Shown: piece after piece, positions 34,719 through 43,542 of the stretch
How the letters are laid out: every line of letters begins with the position of its first letter
Numbering within the stretch: position 1 is the stretch's first letter
DNA from: Candidatus Nanopelagicales bacterium
Lineage (GTDB): Bacteria; Actinomycetota; Actinomycetes; S36-B12; CAIYMF01
Assembly: GCA_017848795.1 (NCBI GenBank)
Contig: JAFIHG010000029.1
Coordinates: forward strand, 1 to 64,000
Direction of reading: 5' to 3'
DNA length: 64,000 bases
Notes under the pieces: model-generated
Told to the model about the DNA's origin: nothing
The model's database searches: none
What the model saw: the letters and a program-made list of their open reading frames with translations, nothing else
Made by a program: the position numbers and the translations under genes

Positions 34719-37700
34719 ATGTCGCCCGAGACCGCATCGACCGCTGCCGCGGTGAGCGAGCCGGGCCCCGACGTCCCTCGGGCGGTGGTGGCGTTCGAGG
34801 ACCTGGCCGAGCCGGACGAGGCGTACGAGCGCCCGGAGCGGCGCGACCACGTCGCGGCGGTCCTGGTCTGCTCCGACGGGGCGCGGTGGCTGCCCGCCGT
34901 GCTGACCTCGCTGGCCCGCTCCGAGCGCACCCCGCACGTCGTCGTCGCGGTCGACGCCGGCAGCAGCGATGCGACAGCGCGGCTGTTGCACCGGGCGGTG
35001 GAGCAGGGCGTCGTCGACGAGGTCGTGGACGTGCCGCGCGGCACCTCGTACGGCGCGGCCGTCGCCGCCGGGGCCGCGCGCGCCACCCCCGGTTCGGGCG
35101 CCTGGTCGCCGGAGCAGCAGTGGCTCTGGCTGCTGCACGACGACAGCGCACCGGCGCCTGGCGCGCTGGAGGAGCTGCTGCACGCGAGCGACGGCGCACC
35201 GAGCGTCGCCATCGCCGGCCCCAAGGTGCGCGGTTGGCACGACCACCGGCTGCTGCTCGAGTGCGGCGTCACGATGACCCGCGGCGGCACCCGGGTCACC
35301 GGCCTGGAGCGCGGGGAGCAGGACCAGGGCCAGCGCGACGGGCTGCGCGACGTGCTCGCTGTCGGCAGCGCCGGGATGCTCGTCCGCCGCGACGTGTGGG
35401 ACCGGCTCGCCGGCTTCGACCCGGGCCTGGCGTTCTTCCGCGACGACGTCGACCTGTGCTGGCGGGCGCGGCGGGCCGGCTACCGGGTCGTCGTGACCGG
35501 CGATGCCGTCATCCACCACCGGCAGGCGGGGACGCACGGGGCGCGTGACGTCGGTGGGCGCGCCCGCCGCCGGGACCGGGCCTCCGCCATCCACGTGCTG
35601 CTCGCCCACGCCGGGCGGCTCGCCCTGCCCTTCGTCGCGCTGCGGTTGCTGCTGGGCTCGTTGCTGCGGGCGCTCGGCTACCTCATCGGCAAGGCACCAC
35701 GCGAGGCGCGCGACGAGCTCGCGGCGCTCGCCGACGTGCTGCTGCGGCCGATGGCGGTGGCCCGTTCTCGCGCGCTCGCCCGCGCTGCCGGGTCAGGGCC
35801 TGGTGCGGTACGGGAGCGCGACGTACGCGCCTACCTCGCCCCACGCGGTAGCCAGCTGCGCGCCGCCTGGGAGCGGCTGGTCGGGGTGGTGCTCAGCGGC
35901 GGCGACGCGGGCGAGAGCGCGCCGGACGAGCTGGGGGACGGCGACGGCTGGATCGTCCCCACGCGCACCACGAAATGGCGCTCCGCGCTGCTGCGACCGG
36001 GTGTGCTGCTCACGGTGCTGCTGCTCGCCGCGACCGCGGTCGCGGTGCGTTCCCTCGTCGGCGCCGGGCAGCTCACCGGCGGTGCGCTGCTGCCCGCGCC
36101 GCCGGGAGCGCGTGACCTGCTCGGCGCGTACCTGACGCCGTGGCACGACATCGGTCTCGGCTCGGACGCCGCCGCACCGGTGTGGCTGGCGCTGCTCGCG
36201 CTGCCGGCAGCGGTGCTGCGCGGCCAGGCACCGCTGGCCGTCGACCTCGTGCTGCTGCTCGCGGTGCCCGCGGCCGGGCTCTCGGCGTACCTGTCCACCG
36301 CCGGCATCCTGTCCTCGCGATGGCTGCGGTGCTGGGCGGCCGCGGCGTACGCCCTGCTGCCCGCGCTCGTCGTCGCTGTCGGCACCGGACGGATCGGCAG
36401 CGCGCTGGTCGCGGTGCTGCTCCCGCCGCTCGGCCGTTCGGCCGCACGGCTGCTCGGCGCGGACCCGCCGGGTGCCCGCCCGGCCGCTCGCGGTGGTGGC
36501 CGGAGACGAGCCTGGGGCACGGCCCTGCTGCTCGCCGTCGTGACCGCGTTCGCTCCGGTCGTCTGGGTGCTCGCGCTCGTGCTGGCCGTCCCTGCCGCCG
36601 TCGTGGTGCGGCACTCCTGGCCGCGCCTGCTGATCGCCCTCGCCAGCGTCCCGGTGCTGCTCGCCCCGTGGACCGTGCGGGTCGTGCGCGAGCCCGCCCT
36701 GCTGCTGCTCGAGCCCGGGCTCACCGGACCGACCGACCGCCGGGTCGACGGGCTCGACCTGCTGCTGCTGCACCCGGGCGGGCCCGGCTCGACGCCGCTG
36801 TGGTTCACGGTGCCGGTCGTTGTCGCGGCGCTCGCGGCGGTGCTGCGGCGCAGCCGCTGGCGCGGGGTGCTGTCGGCCTGGGCGGTGGCGCTCGTCGCGC
36901 TCGGCATCGGGGTGCTGCAGCTCGCGCTGCTGCTCGAGGTGACGGGCCTGGCGCGGCCGGTACGGCCGTGGGCCGGCCCGGCCACCCTGGTCGCCGGCGC
37001 GGCGCTGCTGCTGGCCGCGGCGCTCGGCGCCGACGGGCTGCGGGCCTCGAGCGCCCGCTGGTCCTTCGGCTGGCGCCAGCCCGCCGTCGCGGTCCTCACG
37101 CTGTCGCTGCTGCTGGTCCCGGTCGCCGCCGGGGCGACGTGGACGGCAGGGGTACGCGGCCCGCTCACGCGCGCCGACCCGCAGGTCGTACCGGCGTTCG
37201 TCGCCGCCGATCTCGACACGCCTGCCCGCCCGCGGGTGCTGGTGCTGCGCGTACCGGGCGGGCACGTGCGCTACGACCTGCTCAACAGCGCCGGTCCGGT
37301 CCTCGGTGACCGCGACCAGGCGACGCTGCCTCCCGCTCAGGTGGACGCGGCGGTCGGCGCCCTCGTCGCCGGCGTGGGCGGGGACGAGATGGACACGCTC
37401 GCCGCGTGGTCGGTGAAGTACGTCCTGCTGCGTGGCCCGGCCGCACGCGACCGGGCGCTGGTACGAGTGCTCGACAGCCAGGCCGCGCTGCGCCGCGTGT
37501 CGGGCAGCCGCCACACCGCGCTGTGGCGGGTGGCGGGTCCGGCGCCGCGCGCCCAGCTCGTGCCGGCCGTCGCGCAGGGGGCCGCGCCCCGCCCGGCCCT
37601 CCCGCTCGACCCCGGTACGCAGGTCCCGCTGCAGCTGCGCGCCACGCCGGGCGCGGGCGACGTCCCGGGCCGGCTGCTGCTCGCCCAGGAGGCCGCTCCC

Positions 37701-38042
37701 GGCTGGACCGCGCGCGCCGGTGGTCCGGACGGGCCGGTGCTGGCGAGCACGACGACCGGGTCGCCCGTGCCGGGCCGGTTCGCGGCCGAGGTGCCCGCAT
37801 CGGTACGCACCTTCGCGCTGGGCTACGAGGACGCGGGCCGCACCCGGCTGCTCTGGGCGCAGCTCGTCGCGCTGCTGCTCGTCGTGGTGCTCGCGCTGCC
37901 GGGCCGCCGGCACACGCCCGAGGACGCCGACGCCGACCTGCTCGACGCCGCGGTCGGCGGCGCGGTCGGTGGCGCTGGTGACGGACCCGAGGCGCCGGCC
38001 CGGGAGCGGGAAGCGTCGGCCGGCCCGGTGGTGGTCCCGTGA
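34719..38042 (+). CDS. Large membrane glycosyltransferase, family 2
   Basis: A 1107-residue protein. The N-terminal GT-A domain (about 45-275) shows VDAGSSDATARLL, LLHDDSAPAPGALEELL and RDDVDLCWRARRAGY, the usual donor and metal sites. It is followed by a cytoplasmic linker and about 12 membrane segments (near 430-900), then an exported-side C-terminal domain and a last membrane helix (LLWAQLVALLLVVVLALPG). This architecture is conserved next to whiB2 in actinobacteria and is presumed to build a cell-envelope polysaccharide. Donor and acceptor are unknown. It ends in a GTGA overlap with the DUF5719 gene. Confidence 0.9.
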   Translation: MSPETASTAAAVSEPGPDVPRAVVAFEDLAEPDEAYERPERRDHVAAVLVCSDGARWLPAVLTSLARSERTPHVVVAVDAGSSDATARLLHRAVEQGVVDEVVDVPRGTSYGAAVAAGAARATPGSGAWSPEQQWLWLLHDDSAPAPGALEELLHASDGAPSVAIAGPKVRGWHDHRLLLECGVTMTRGGTRVTGLERGEQDQGQRDGLRDVLAVGSAGMLVRRDVWDRLAGFDPGLAFFRDDVDLCWRARRAGYRVVVTGDAVIHHRQAGTHGARDVGGRARRRDRASAIHVLLAHAGRLALPFVALRLLLGSLLRALGYLIGKAPREARDELAALADVLLRPMAVARSRALARAAGSGPGAVRERDVRAYLAPRGSQLRAAWERLVGVVLSGGDAGESAPDELGDGDGWIVPTRTTKWRSALLRPGVLLTVLLLAATAVAVRSLVGAGQLTGGALLPAPPGARDLLGAYLTPWHDIGLGSDAAAPVWLALLALPAAVLRGQAPLAVDLVLLLAVPAAGLSAYLSTAGILSSRWLRCWAAAAYALLPALVVAVGTGRIGSALVAVLLPPLGRSAARLLGADPPGARPAARGGGRRRAWGTALLLAVVTAFAPVVWVLALVLAVPAAVVVRHSWPRLLIALASVPVLLAPWTVRVVREPALLLLEPGLTGPTDRRVDGLDLLLLHPGGPGSTPLWFTVPVVVAALAAVLRRSRWRGVLSAWAVALVALGIGVLQLALLLEVTGLARPVRPWAGPATLVAGAALLLAAALGADGLRASSARWSFGWRQPAVAVLTLSLLLVPVAAGATWTAGVRGPLTRADPQVVPAFVAADLDTPARPRVLVLRVPGGHVRYDLLNSAGPVLGDRDQATLPPAQVDAAVGALVAGVGGDEMDTLAAWSVKYVLLRGPAARDRALVRVLDSQAALRRVSGSRHTALWRVAGPAPRAQLVPAVAQGAAPRPALPLDPGTQVPLQLRATPGAGDVPGRLLLAQEAAPGWTARAGGPDGPVLASTTTGSPVPGRFAAEVPASVRTFALGYEDAGRTRLLWAQLVALLLVVVLALPGRRHTPEDADADLLDAAVGGAVGGAGDGPEAPAREREASAGPVVVP

Positions 38043-39769
38043 GCCCGGGTGGCGGGCTGCGCCGCGCGCCGGTCTGGGTCGCCGTGGTCGGGGTCCTCGC
38101 GGCGTCCGGCGCGGTGGTGGGACTGGGCGCGCTCGCGCCGGCACCGCGGCGCGAGCCGGTGGCAGCGCCGCGGTCGGTGCCGGTGGCGTCGGCGGCGCTG
38201 GTCTGCCCCGCCCCGCTCGCCGAGGGCACCCGGCTGGCCACGGCGATCACGGCGGTGAGCGCCACGGTGCCGCAGCCCGCCGCCGCGTCGCCGACGCCCA
38301 CCGCGCCGACGGTCTCGCCGCCCGCCTCCCCCTCCGCGAGCACGCCAGTAGCGCCGCCTCCCAGCGGCAGCGCGCCGCCGAGCCCGACCGCGCCGACGCC
38401 CACGGCGCCGACGCCCGCCGCGCCGACGCCCACGGCGCCGACGGTCTCGCCGCCCGCCTCCCCCTCCGCGAGCACACCCATCGCGCCGCCGCCCAGCGGC
38501 AGCGCGCCGCCGGCCCCCAGCCCGTCCGCCAGCCCGCCCGCGGCCAGCGGCACGGCCGGCATCGGCCCGCTCGGCTCAGGGGCCTTCACGCCGCTGCGGA
38601 CCCTCAGCGCGCTCGACGCGCCGGCCGGGTTCGCGGTGACCGGGAAGTCGAGCGGGCCGGTGCTCGCCGCGGCGACCGGGCAGTTCGCGCCGGGGCTCGC
38701 CGCCGACCAGCTGACCCGCGGCAGCGACGGCCCGTTGCGCGGGCTGGCGCTGCAGCCCTGCGGCCCGGCCGTGTCCGACGCCTGGTTCATCGGCGGCGGC
38801 TCGGGTGTGGGGCGTACGACGACGCTGTACCTGTCGAACGTCGAGGACCAGCCGTCCCTTGTCGACGTACGCATGTACGGCGCGGCCGGCGAGCTCGACG
38901 TGCCGGCCGCCCGTGGGGTGGTCGTGCCGCCGCACCGGCGGGTCGTGCTCGCGCTCGGCAAGATCGCCCCCGCCCAGTCCACGCTCGCGGTCCGGGTGAT
39001 CGCCCGGGAGGGCCGCGTCTCACCCGCCGTGTTCGACAACACCGTCGCGGGCAGCCAGCCGCAGGGCATCGAGTACCTGCCGCTGACCGAGGCCCGCCGC
39101 CGCATCGTGCTGCCGGCGGTGCTCGCCGGCGAGGGCACCCGCGAGCTGACGCTGCTCGCGCCACGCGCCGACGCCGAGGTGCGGGTCTCGATGCTCACCC
39201 AGGACGGCGCGATCACCCCGGTCGGGCTGGAGTCGGTGTCGCTGCAGGCCGGCAAGGTCACGCGGGTACGGATCGAGCAGGTCACCGCCAAGGCCGGCGT
39301 CGGTCTGGTGCTGCGCGCCCGTACCCCGCTCGTGGGCGCCGTGCGCGCGGTGCTGCCCGGCCAGCTGCCCGACACTGCAGACGTGGCGGGCACACCGGTG
39401 CTCGACGCCGCGGCCGTCGTCACCGGGATCACCTCCGGACGGTCGACGGCGCTGATCCTCGCCGCCCCGCGCAAGGCGGCGCGCGTACGGCTGACGGTGC
39501 ACGCCGTCGGCGGGCCGAAGCGGGCGCCGGTGACCCGGGAGCTCGCCGTCGCGTCCGGGACGACGCTGCGCGCGACGGTCACGGTGCCCTCCGGAGCGTC
39601 CTCGGCATGGGTGCTGCTCGAGCCGGTCGCCGGGAGCGGGCCGGTCCACGCCGTACGGCGCGTCGCCGAGAGCGGGACCCGCGGGGTGCTCGTCACCACC
39701 GCACCGGTGCTGCCGCTCACCCCCCGGGTGGACATCCCCACCGCGCTGTTCCGGGTGGCCGCTTCGTGA
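38039..39769 (+). CDS. DUF5719 family membrane-anchored exported protein
   Basis: A 576-residue protein with one N-terminal membrane segment (VWVAVVGVLAASGAVVGLGALA), a Pro/Thr/Ala/Ser-rich linker (about 80-180) and a beta-rich exported domain of the DUF5719 family from about 190 to the end (LYLSNVEDQPSLVDVRMYG is typical). It always follows the large glycosyltransferase and overlaps it by four bases here, so both probably act in the same envelope process. The linker contains a 132-bp-period in-frame duplication. Function is unknown; no catalytic residues are evident. Confidence 0.9.
   Translation: MSPGGGLRRAPVWVAVVGVLAASGAVVGLGALAPAPRREPVAAPRSVPVASAALVCPAPLAEGTRLATAITAVSATVPQPAAASPTPTAPTVSPPASPSASTPVAPPPSGSAPPSPTAPTPTAPTPAAPTPTAPTVSPPASPSASTPIAPPPSGSAPPAPSPSASPPAASGTAGIGPLGSGAFTPLRTLSALDAPAGFAVTGKSSGPVLAAATGQFAPGLAADQLTRGSDGPLRGLALQPCGPAVSDAWFIGGGSGVGRTTTLYLSNVEDQPSLVDVRMYGAAGELDVPAARGVVVPPHRRVVLALGKIAPAQSTLAVRVIAREGRVSPAVFDNTVAGSQPQGIEYLPLTEARRRIVLPAVLAGEGTRELTLLAPRADAEVRVSMLTQDGAITPVGLESVSLQAGKVTRVRIEQVTAKAGVGLVLRARTPLVGAVRAVLPGQLPDTADVAGTPVLDAAAVVTGITSGRSTALILAAPRKAARVRLTVHAVGGPKRAPVTRELAVASGTTLRATVTVPSGASSAWVLLEPVAGSGPVHAVRRVAESGTRGVLVTTAPVLPLTPRVDIPTALFRVAAS
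38303..38523. repeat. In-frame duplication in the DUF5719 linker
   Basis: A block of about 90 bases beginning GCGCCGACGGTCTCGCCGCC at 38303 recurs at 38435, a period of 132 bp (44 codons), with a short (ACGCCCACGGCGCCG)-type repeat between. The copies are nearly identical, so the duplication is recent. It lengthens the Pro/Ala/Ser spacer only. Confidence 0.85.
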
Positions 39770-39845
39770 CCCCGCACCGACGCCGCGCGTCGCTGCCTGC
39801 GCGTCGCTGCCGGGCCGCAGGCCGCTCCGGCTCTAAGGTCCGAGC

Positions 39846-40199
39846 GTGAGCCCTGCCCGTCGTTGCTCGAAGCCCGGTTGCCGCCGGCCGGCGGTCGCGA
39901 CCCTGACGTACGTCTACGCCGACTCCACCGCCGTCCTCGGGCCGCTGGCCACCTACGCCGAGCCGCACTGCTACGACCTCTGCGCGATCCACGGCGACCG
40001 GATGACCGCCCCGCGCGGGTGGGAGATCGTCCGGCTCGAGCCGGACCCGGACGCGCTGCGGCCCAGCAGCGACGACCTCGAGGCGCTCGCGAACCTGGTG
40101 CGCGAGGCCGCCCGGCCGGTGCCGCCACCGGCGCCGGAGCCGCAGGTCGGGGTGCAGCGCGGCCACCTGCGGGTGCTGCGCGGGCAGGGCGACGCGTAG
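39846..40199 (+). CDS. DUF3499 family protein
   Basis: A 117-residue actinobacterial protein of the DUF3499 family. The N-terminus SPARRCSKPGCRRPAVATLTY and the later HCYDLCAIHGDRM contain two Cys-rich pairs that look like a small zinc site, and the C-terminal half is a charged helix. It is conserved between DUF5719 and manB across actinobacteria. No function is known; the zinc idea is inference. The start is GTG 39846. Confidence 0.92.
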   Translation: MSPARRCSKPGCRRPAVATLTYVYADSTAVLGPLATYAEPHCYDLCAIHGDRMTAPRGWEIVRLEPDPDALRPSSDDLEALANLVREAARPVPPPAPEPQVGVQRGHLRVLRGQGDA

Positions 40200-40359
40200 C
40201 CGGTGAGCGCCGGGCGGTGCGGCACGCGCGGCGCACGGGGCGCACGCGGCCTCAAGTCACCGGCCCGCGCTGCCGACAACGACTCTGGCCCGGGAACAAC
40301 ACCTTCAGGCCAGAGCGGTGCCCGGGCCCCGCAGCAGGCGAGAGGATCAGGAGACATCG

Positions 40360-40605
40360 ATGGCACGGGTGGCGCGTAGCACCGAACCGGTCGTGCTCGG
40401 CTCGCTGACCCAACGGGGGGCGCGCCAGGGCAGCTGCCAGGCCTGCGGGAGCGCCCGCGTCACGCAGATCGCCATGACGCTCACCGACGGCACGCCCGTC
40501 GACTTCCGCAGCTGCCTGGCCTGCGAGCACCGCAGCTGGACGACGACCGACGGCACGGTGCTCGACCGCGAGACCGTCCTGGTCCGCACCCAGCGCGAGC
40601 GCTGA
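40360..40605 (+). CDS. Small zinc-ribbon-like protein
   Basis: An 81-residue protein starting at ATG 40360 behind AGGAG. Two cysteine pairs (GSCQACGSARV and SCLACEHRSW) flank a beta hairpin (TQIAMTLTDGTPVDFR), a rubredoxin/zinc-ribbon arrangement. It lies directly before manB in the conserved block and reads in the same direction. Function is unknown; single zinc ribbons often bind nucleic acid or a protein partner. Confidence 0.85.
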   Translation: MARVARSTEPVVLGSLTQRGARQGSCQACGSARVTQIAMTLTDGTPVDFRSCLACEHRSWTTTDGTVLDRETVLVRTQRER

Positions 40606-40636
40606 TCACCGCTGCCCCGACGATAGAGTCCGGGCC

Positions 40637-42043
40637 ATGAACGACACCGCGCCGCTGAGCGCGCGCCTGGACCGACTCGTCAAGGCGTACGACATCCGCG
40701 GCGTTGTCCCTGACGACCTCGACGCGCCCTTCGCGCGGGCCGTCGGCGCCGCGTTCGCGCTCATCGCAGGGGGCGAGGCGGGCGCGCCGCCGGCCGTGCT
40801 GGTGGGTCGTGACATGCGCCCGTCGGGCCCGGAACTGGTCGCGGCCTTCGCCGACGGCATCACGCAGAGCGGTGCGGACGTCATCGACATCGGCCTGGCC
40901 TCCACCGACGAGCTCTACTACGCCTCGGGGGCGCTGGACCTGCCGGGCGCGATGTTCACCGCGAGCCACAACCCGGCGCAGTACAACGGCATCAAGCTCT
41001 GCCGGGCCGGTGCCGCTCCCGTCGGGCAGGACACCGGGCTGCAGCAGCTGCGCGACCTCGTGCAGGGCTTCCTCGTCGCCGGGTTGTCGGAGCGGGAGGG
41101 CCCGGTCGGCACGGTGACGCAGCGCGACGTGCTGCCGGACTACGGGGCGTACCTGCGCGGACTCGTCGACCTCGACGGGCTGCGGCCGCTCACCGTCGTC
41201 GTCGACGCCGGCAACGGGATGGCCGGTCACACCGCCCCGAGCGTGCTCGGCCCGCTCGGGCTCGAGATCGTCCCGCTGTACTTCGAGCTGGACGGCACCT
41301 TCCCGAACCACGAGGCCAACCCGATCGACCCGGCCAACCTGCGCGACCTGCAGGCCGCCGTACGCGAGCACCGGGCCGACCTCGGCCTCGCCTTCGACGG
41401 TGACGCCGACCGCTGCTTCGTCGTCGACGAGCGCGGCGCGGTTGTCGACCCCTCGACGCTGACCGCGCTGATCGCGGCCCGCATGCTCGCTAAGCACCCG
41501 GGCGCGACGATCATCCACAACCTGATCAGCAGCCGCGCCGTCGCGGAAGTCGTACGCGAGAACGGCGGGGTGCCGATCCGCACGCGCGTCGGGCACTCCT
41601 TCATCAAGGCGCGGATGGCCGAGACCGGTGCGGTGTTCGGCGGCGAGCACTCCGGGCACTTCTACTTCCGCGACTTCTGGCGGGCCGACTCCGGGATGCT
41701 CGCCGCGCTGCACGTGCTGGCGGCGTTGGGGCGGACGCCGGACGGCACGGCGCTGTCGGACGTGCTCGCCCCGTACCACCGCTACGCGTCGAGCGGAGAG
41801 ATCAACACGGTCGTCGAGGACCAGCGCGCCGTTGTCGCGAAGGTGGCGGCGGCCTACCGGGACCGGCCGGAGGTGAGTCTCGACGAGCTCGACGGGTTGA
41901 GCGTCGACGGCCCGGACTGGTGGTTCAACGTGCGGGCGAGCAACACCGAACCGCTGCTGCGGCTGAACGTGGAGGGCCCGGACGAGGACAGCTCGTCCCG
42001 GATCCGCGACGAGGTGCTCTCGCTGATCCGAGGTGGGGGCTGA
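40637..42043 (+). CDS. manB: Phosphomannomutase/phosphoglucomutase
   Basis: A 468-residue alpha-D-phosphohexomutase. The four family motifs are present: phosphoserine loop TASHNPAQYNGIK, metal loop DGDADRC, substrate loop GGEHSGHFYF and phosphate-binding SNTEPLLRLN. It interconverts mannose-6-phosphate and mannose-1-phosphate, feeding the NDP-sugar synthase for mannan and glycolipid precursors. The next gene starts two bases after its stop, and a SIS isomerase follows, so the three form a hexose-phosphate operon. Confidence 0.96.
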   Translation: MNDTAPLSARLDRLVKAYDIRGVVPDDLDAPFARAVGAAFALIAGGEAGAPPAVLVGRDMRPSGPELVAAFADGITQSGADVIDIGLASTDELYYASGALDLPGAMFTASHNPAQYNGIKLCRAGAAPVGQDTGLQQLRDLVQGFLVAGLSEREGPVGTVTQRDVLPDYGAYLRGLVDLDGLRPLTVVVDAGNGMAGHTAPSVLGPLGLEIVPLYFELDGTFPNHEANPIDPANLRDLQAAVREHRADLGLAFDGDADRCFVVDERGAVVDPSTLTALIAARMLAKHPGATIIHNLISSRAVAEVVRENGGVPIRTRVGHSFIKARMAETGAVFGGEHSGHFYFRDFWRADSGMLAALHVLAALGRTPDGTALSDVLAPYHRYASSGEINTVVEDQRAVVAKVAAAYRDRPEVSLDELDGLSVDGPDWWFNVRASNTEPLLRLNVEGPDEDSSSRIRDEVLSLIRGGG

Positions 42044-42044
42044 G

Positions 42045-42257
42045 GTGGCCGGGCTGGACCCGCTGCTCCTCTCGGTCCTGGCCTGCCCGTCGAGCGACCA
42101 CGCACCGGTCGAGGTCGTGGGCGACCCGGACGACCCGCAGGCGCTGCGCTGCACCTGGTGCGGCACGACGTACCCGGTGCAGGACGGGATCCCGGTGATG
42201 CTGCTCGACGAGGCGACGCCCGGCCCGGCCGGCATCGGCGTGCAGGCGCGGGCATGA
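42045..42257 (+). CDS. Trm112-like (UPF0434) small protein
   Basis: A 70-residue protein of the Trm112/YcaR family: LLSVLACPSSDHAPVEV, then LRCTWCGTTYPVQDGIPVMLLDEA. The family usually has CP-C...CxxC; here only one Cys is left in the first half (ACPSSD), so a full zinc site is doubtful. Such proteins often serve as small activators of methyltransferases. It starts two bases after manB (GTG) and overlaps the SIS gene (ATGA), which places it in the manB operon. Confidence 0.88.
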   Translation: MAGLDPLLLSVLACPSSDHAPVEVVGDPDDPQALRCTWCGTTYPVQDGIPVMLLDEATPGPAGIGVQARA

Positions 42258-43435
42258 CCGCGCGCGGTGAGGGCGCGCCCGCCGAGGGGGTCGACCTCGA
42301 CGACGTCGCCGCGCTGCTGGCGGCCGACCCGGGGGTGATGCTGCGGGCGGTCGCCGGCAGCGGGGCCCAGGTCCGCGCCGCGCTCGCCACCCTCGACCGG
42401 GCCGTCGTACGCGCCGTCGCCGACGCGGGCCGCCCGCGCGGGCTCGTCGTCGCGGGGATGGGCGGCTCGGGCATCGCCGGTGACGTGCTCAGCGCCGTGG
42501 CGGGGGTCGGTGCCCCGCTGCCGGTGCAGACGGTGCGCTCGCACACGCTGCCGGGCTGGGTGGGCGCGCTCGACGTGGTCGTTGCCGTGTCCTGCTCGGG
42601 GCGTACGGCCGAGACGCTGCTTGTCGCGCAGGAAGCCGCGCGCCGCGGCGCCCGGCTGGTGGGGATCGGCGCGGCCGGTTCCCCGCTGGCCGACGTCGTC
42701 ACGCAGGGCGGCGGGGCGTACCTCACGGTCGACGCCGAGGACCGGATGCCGCGGGCCTCGCTCTGGACGCTCGCGGTCCCGCTGCTGGTGCTCGGGTCGG
42801 CGCTCGGGGTCACGAGCGTCACCGACGACGACCTGGCCGCTGCCGCGGACGTCCTCGACGAGGTCGCCCGGGAGGTCGGCGTCGAGGTGGAGGTGTCGGC
42901 GAACCGGGCCAAGGCGGTGGCGCTCGCCCTCGCCGACGGGGTGCCGACGGTCTGGGGGAGCGGTCCGCTCGCCGGGGTCGCTGCGTACCGGCTGGCCTGC
43001 CAGCTCAACGAGAACGCGAAGCTGCCGTGCGCCTGGGGGGTCTTCCCGGAGGTGCTGCACAACCAGGTCGTCGCGTTCGATGGCCGGTACGGCGTACGCG
43101 ACGAGCAGGACGAGCTGTTCCGCGACCCGCTGCTGGACGGCCCGGCGAGCGCCCACGTGCAGCTGCTGCTGCTGCGTGACGACGAGGTCGCGCCCGACGA
43201 CGCCGCCCGGGTCGAGCTGGCGTACGAGCTGGCGGCGGAGCGCGGCATGCGCCCGCTGGTGCTCTCGGCGCATCCGGGACCGGCCGTCGTACGCCTCGCC
43301 TCGCTGGTCGGCCAGCTCGACTGGGTGAGCGTCTACACCGCCCTCGCCCTCGGCGAGGACCCCACGCCGATCCCCCCGATCGTGGAGCTGAAGGCGCGCC
43401 TCGGCGTACCGGCCACAGCGACCGACACCCGCTGA
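42254..43435 (+). CDS. SIS-domain phosphoglucose/phosphomannose isomerase family protein
   Basis: A 393-residue protein with two SIS lobes. The first holds LVVAGMGGSGIAGDVL, then VSCSGRTAETL. The C-terminal half carries the bifunctional phosphoglucose/phosphomannose isomerase pattern (QLNENAKLPCAWGVFPEVLHNQVVAFDG, in parts; Glu and His are the expected acid/base pair). It would convert fructose-6-phosphate to mannose-6-phosphate for manB. It ends the operon, with palindrome P2 copy C directly after. Confidence 0.92.
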   Translation: MTARGEGAPAEGVDLDDVAALLAADPGVMLRAVAGSGAQVRAALATLDRAVVRAVADAGRPRGLVVAGMGGSGIAGDVLSAVAGVGAPLPVQTVRSHTLPGWVGALDVVVAVSCSGRTAETLLVAQEAARRGARLVGIGAAGSPLADVVTQGGGAYLTVDAEDRMPRASLWTLAVPLLVLGSALGVTSVTDDDLAAAADVLDEVAREVGVEVEVSANRAKAVALALADGVPTVWGSGPLAGVAAYRLACQLNENAKLPCAWGVFPEVLHNQVVAFDGRYGVRDEQDELFRDPLLDGPASAHVQLLLLRDDEVAPDDAARVELAYELAAERGMRPLVLSAHPGPAVVRLASLVGQLDWVSVYTALALGEDPTPIPPIVELKARLGVPATATDTR

Positions 43436-43449
43436 CGCCTCAACCTTCC

Positions 43450-43513
43450 GCGTGTCCCTGCTCGAATCGTCGCTAACTCACGCAGTTAACGACGATTCGA
43501 GCAGGGACACGCG
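43450..43513. repeat. Palindrome P2, copy C
   Basis: 28-base arms CGTGTCCCTGCTCGAATCGT... at 43451-43478 and 43484-43511, one mismatch (G-U compatible), 5-base loop. It lies between two genes of the same direction, so it could end the manB operon. Confidence 0.9.
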
Positions 43514-43542
43514 GGCGGGGCGGGGGTACGTACGCTGCAGCG

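Noticed and set aside
37282-40245. A 987-codon minus-strand open frame across the glycosyltransferase end, DUF5719 and DUF3499 genes
   Set aside because: It is a high-GC shadow: composition is Ala/Arg/Pro/Gly noise, no domain is seen, and the opposite strand has three recognised genes.
40481-43273. A 930-codon minus-strand open frame opposite manB and the SIS gene
   Set aside because: No conserved motif; both plus-strand genes are well-known families with intact active sites.
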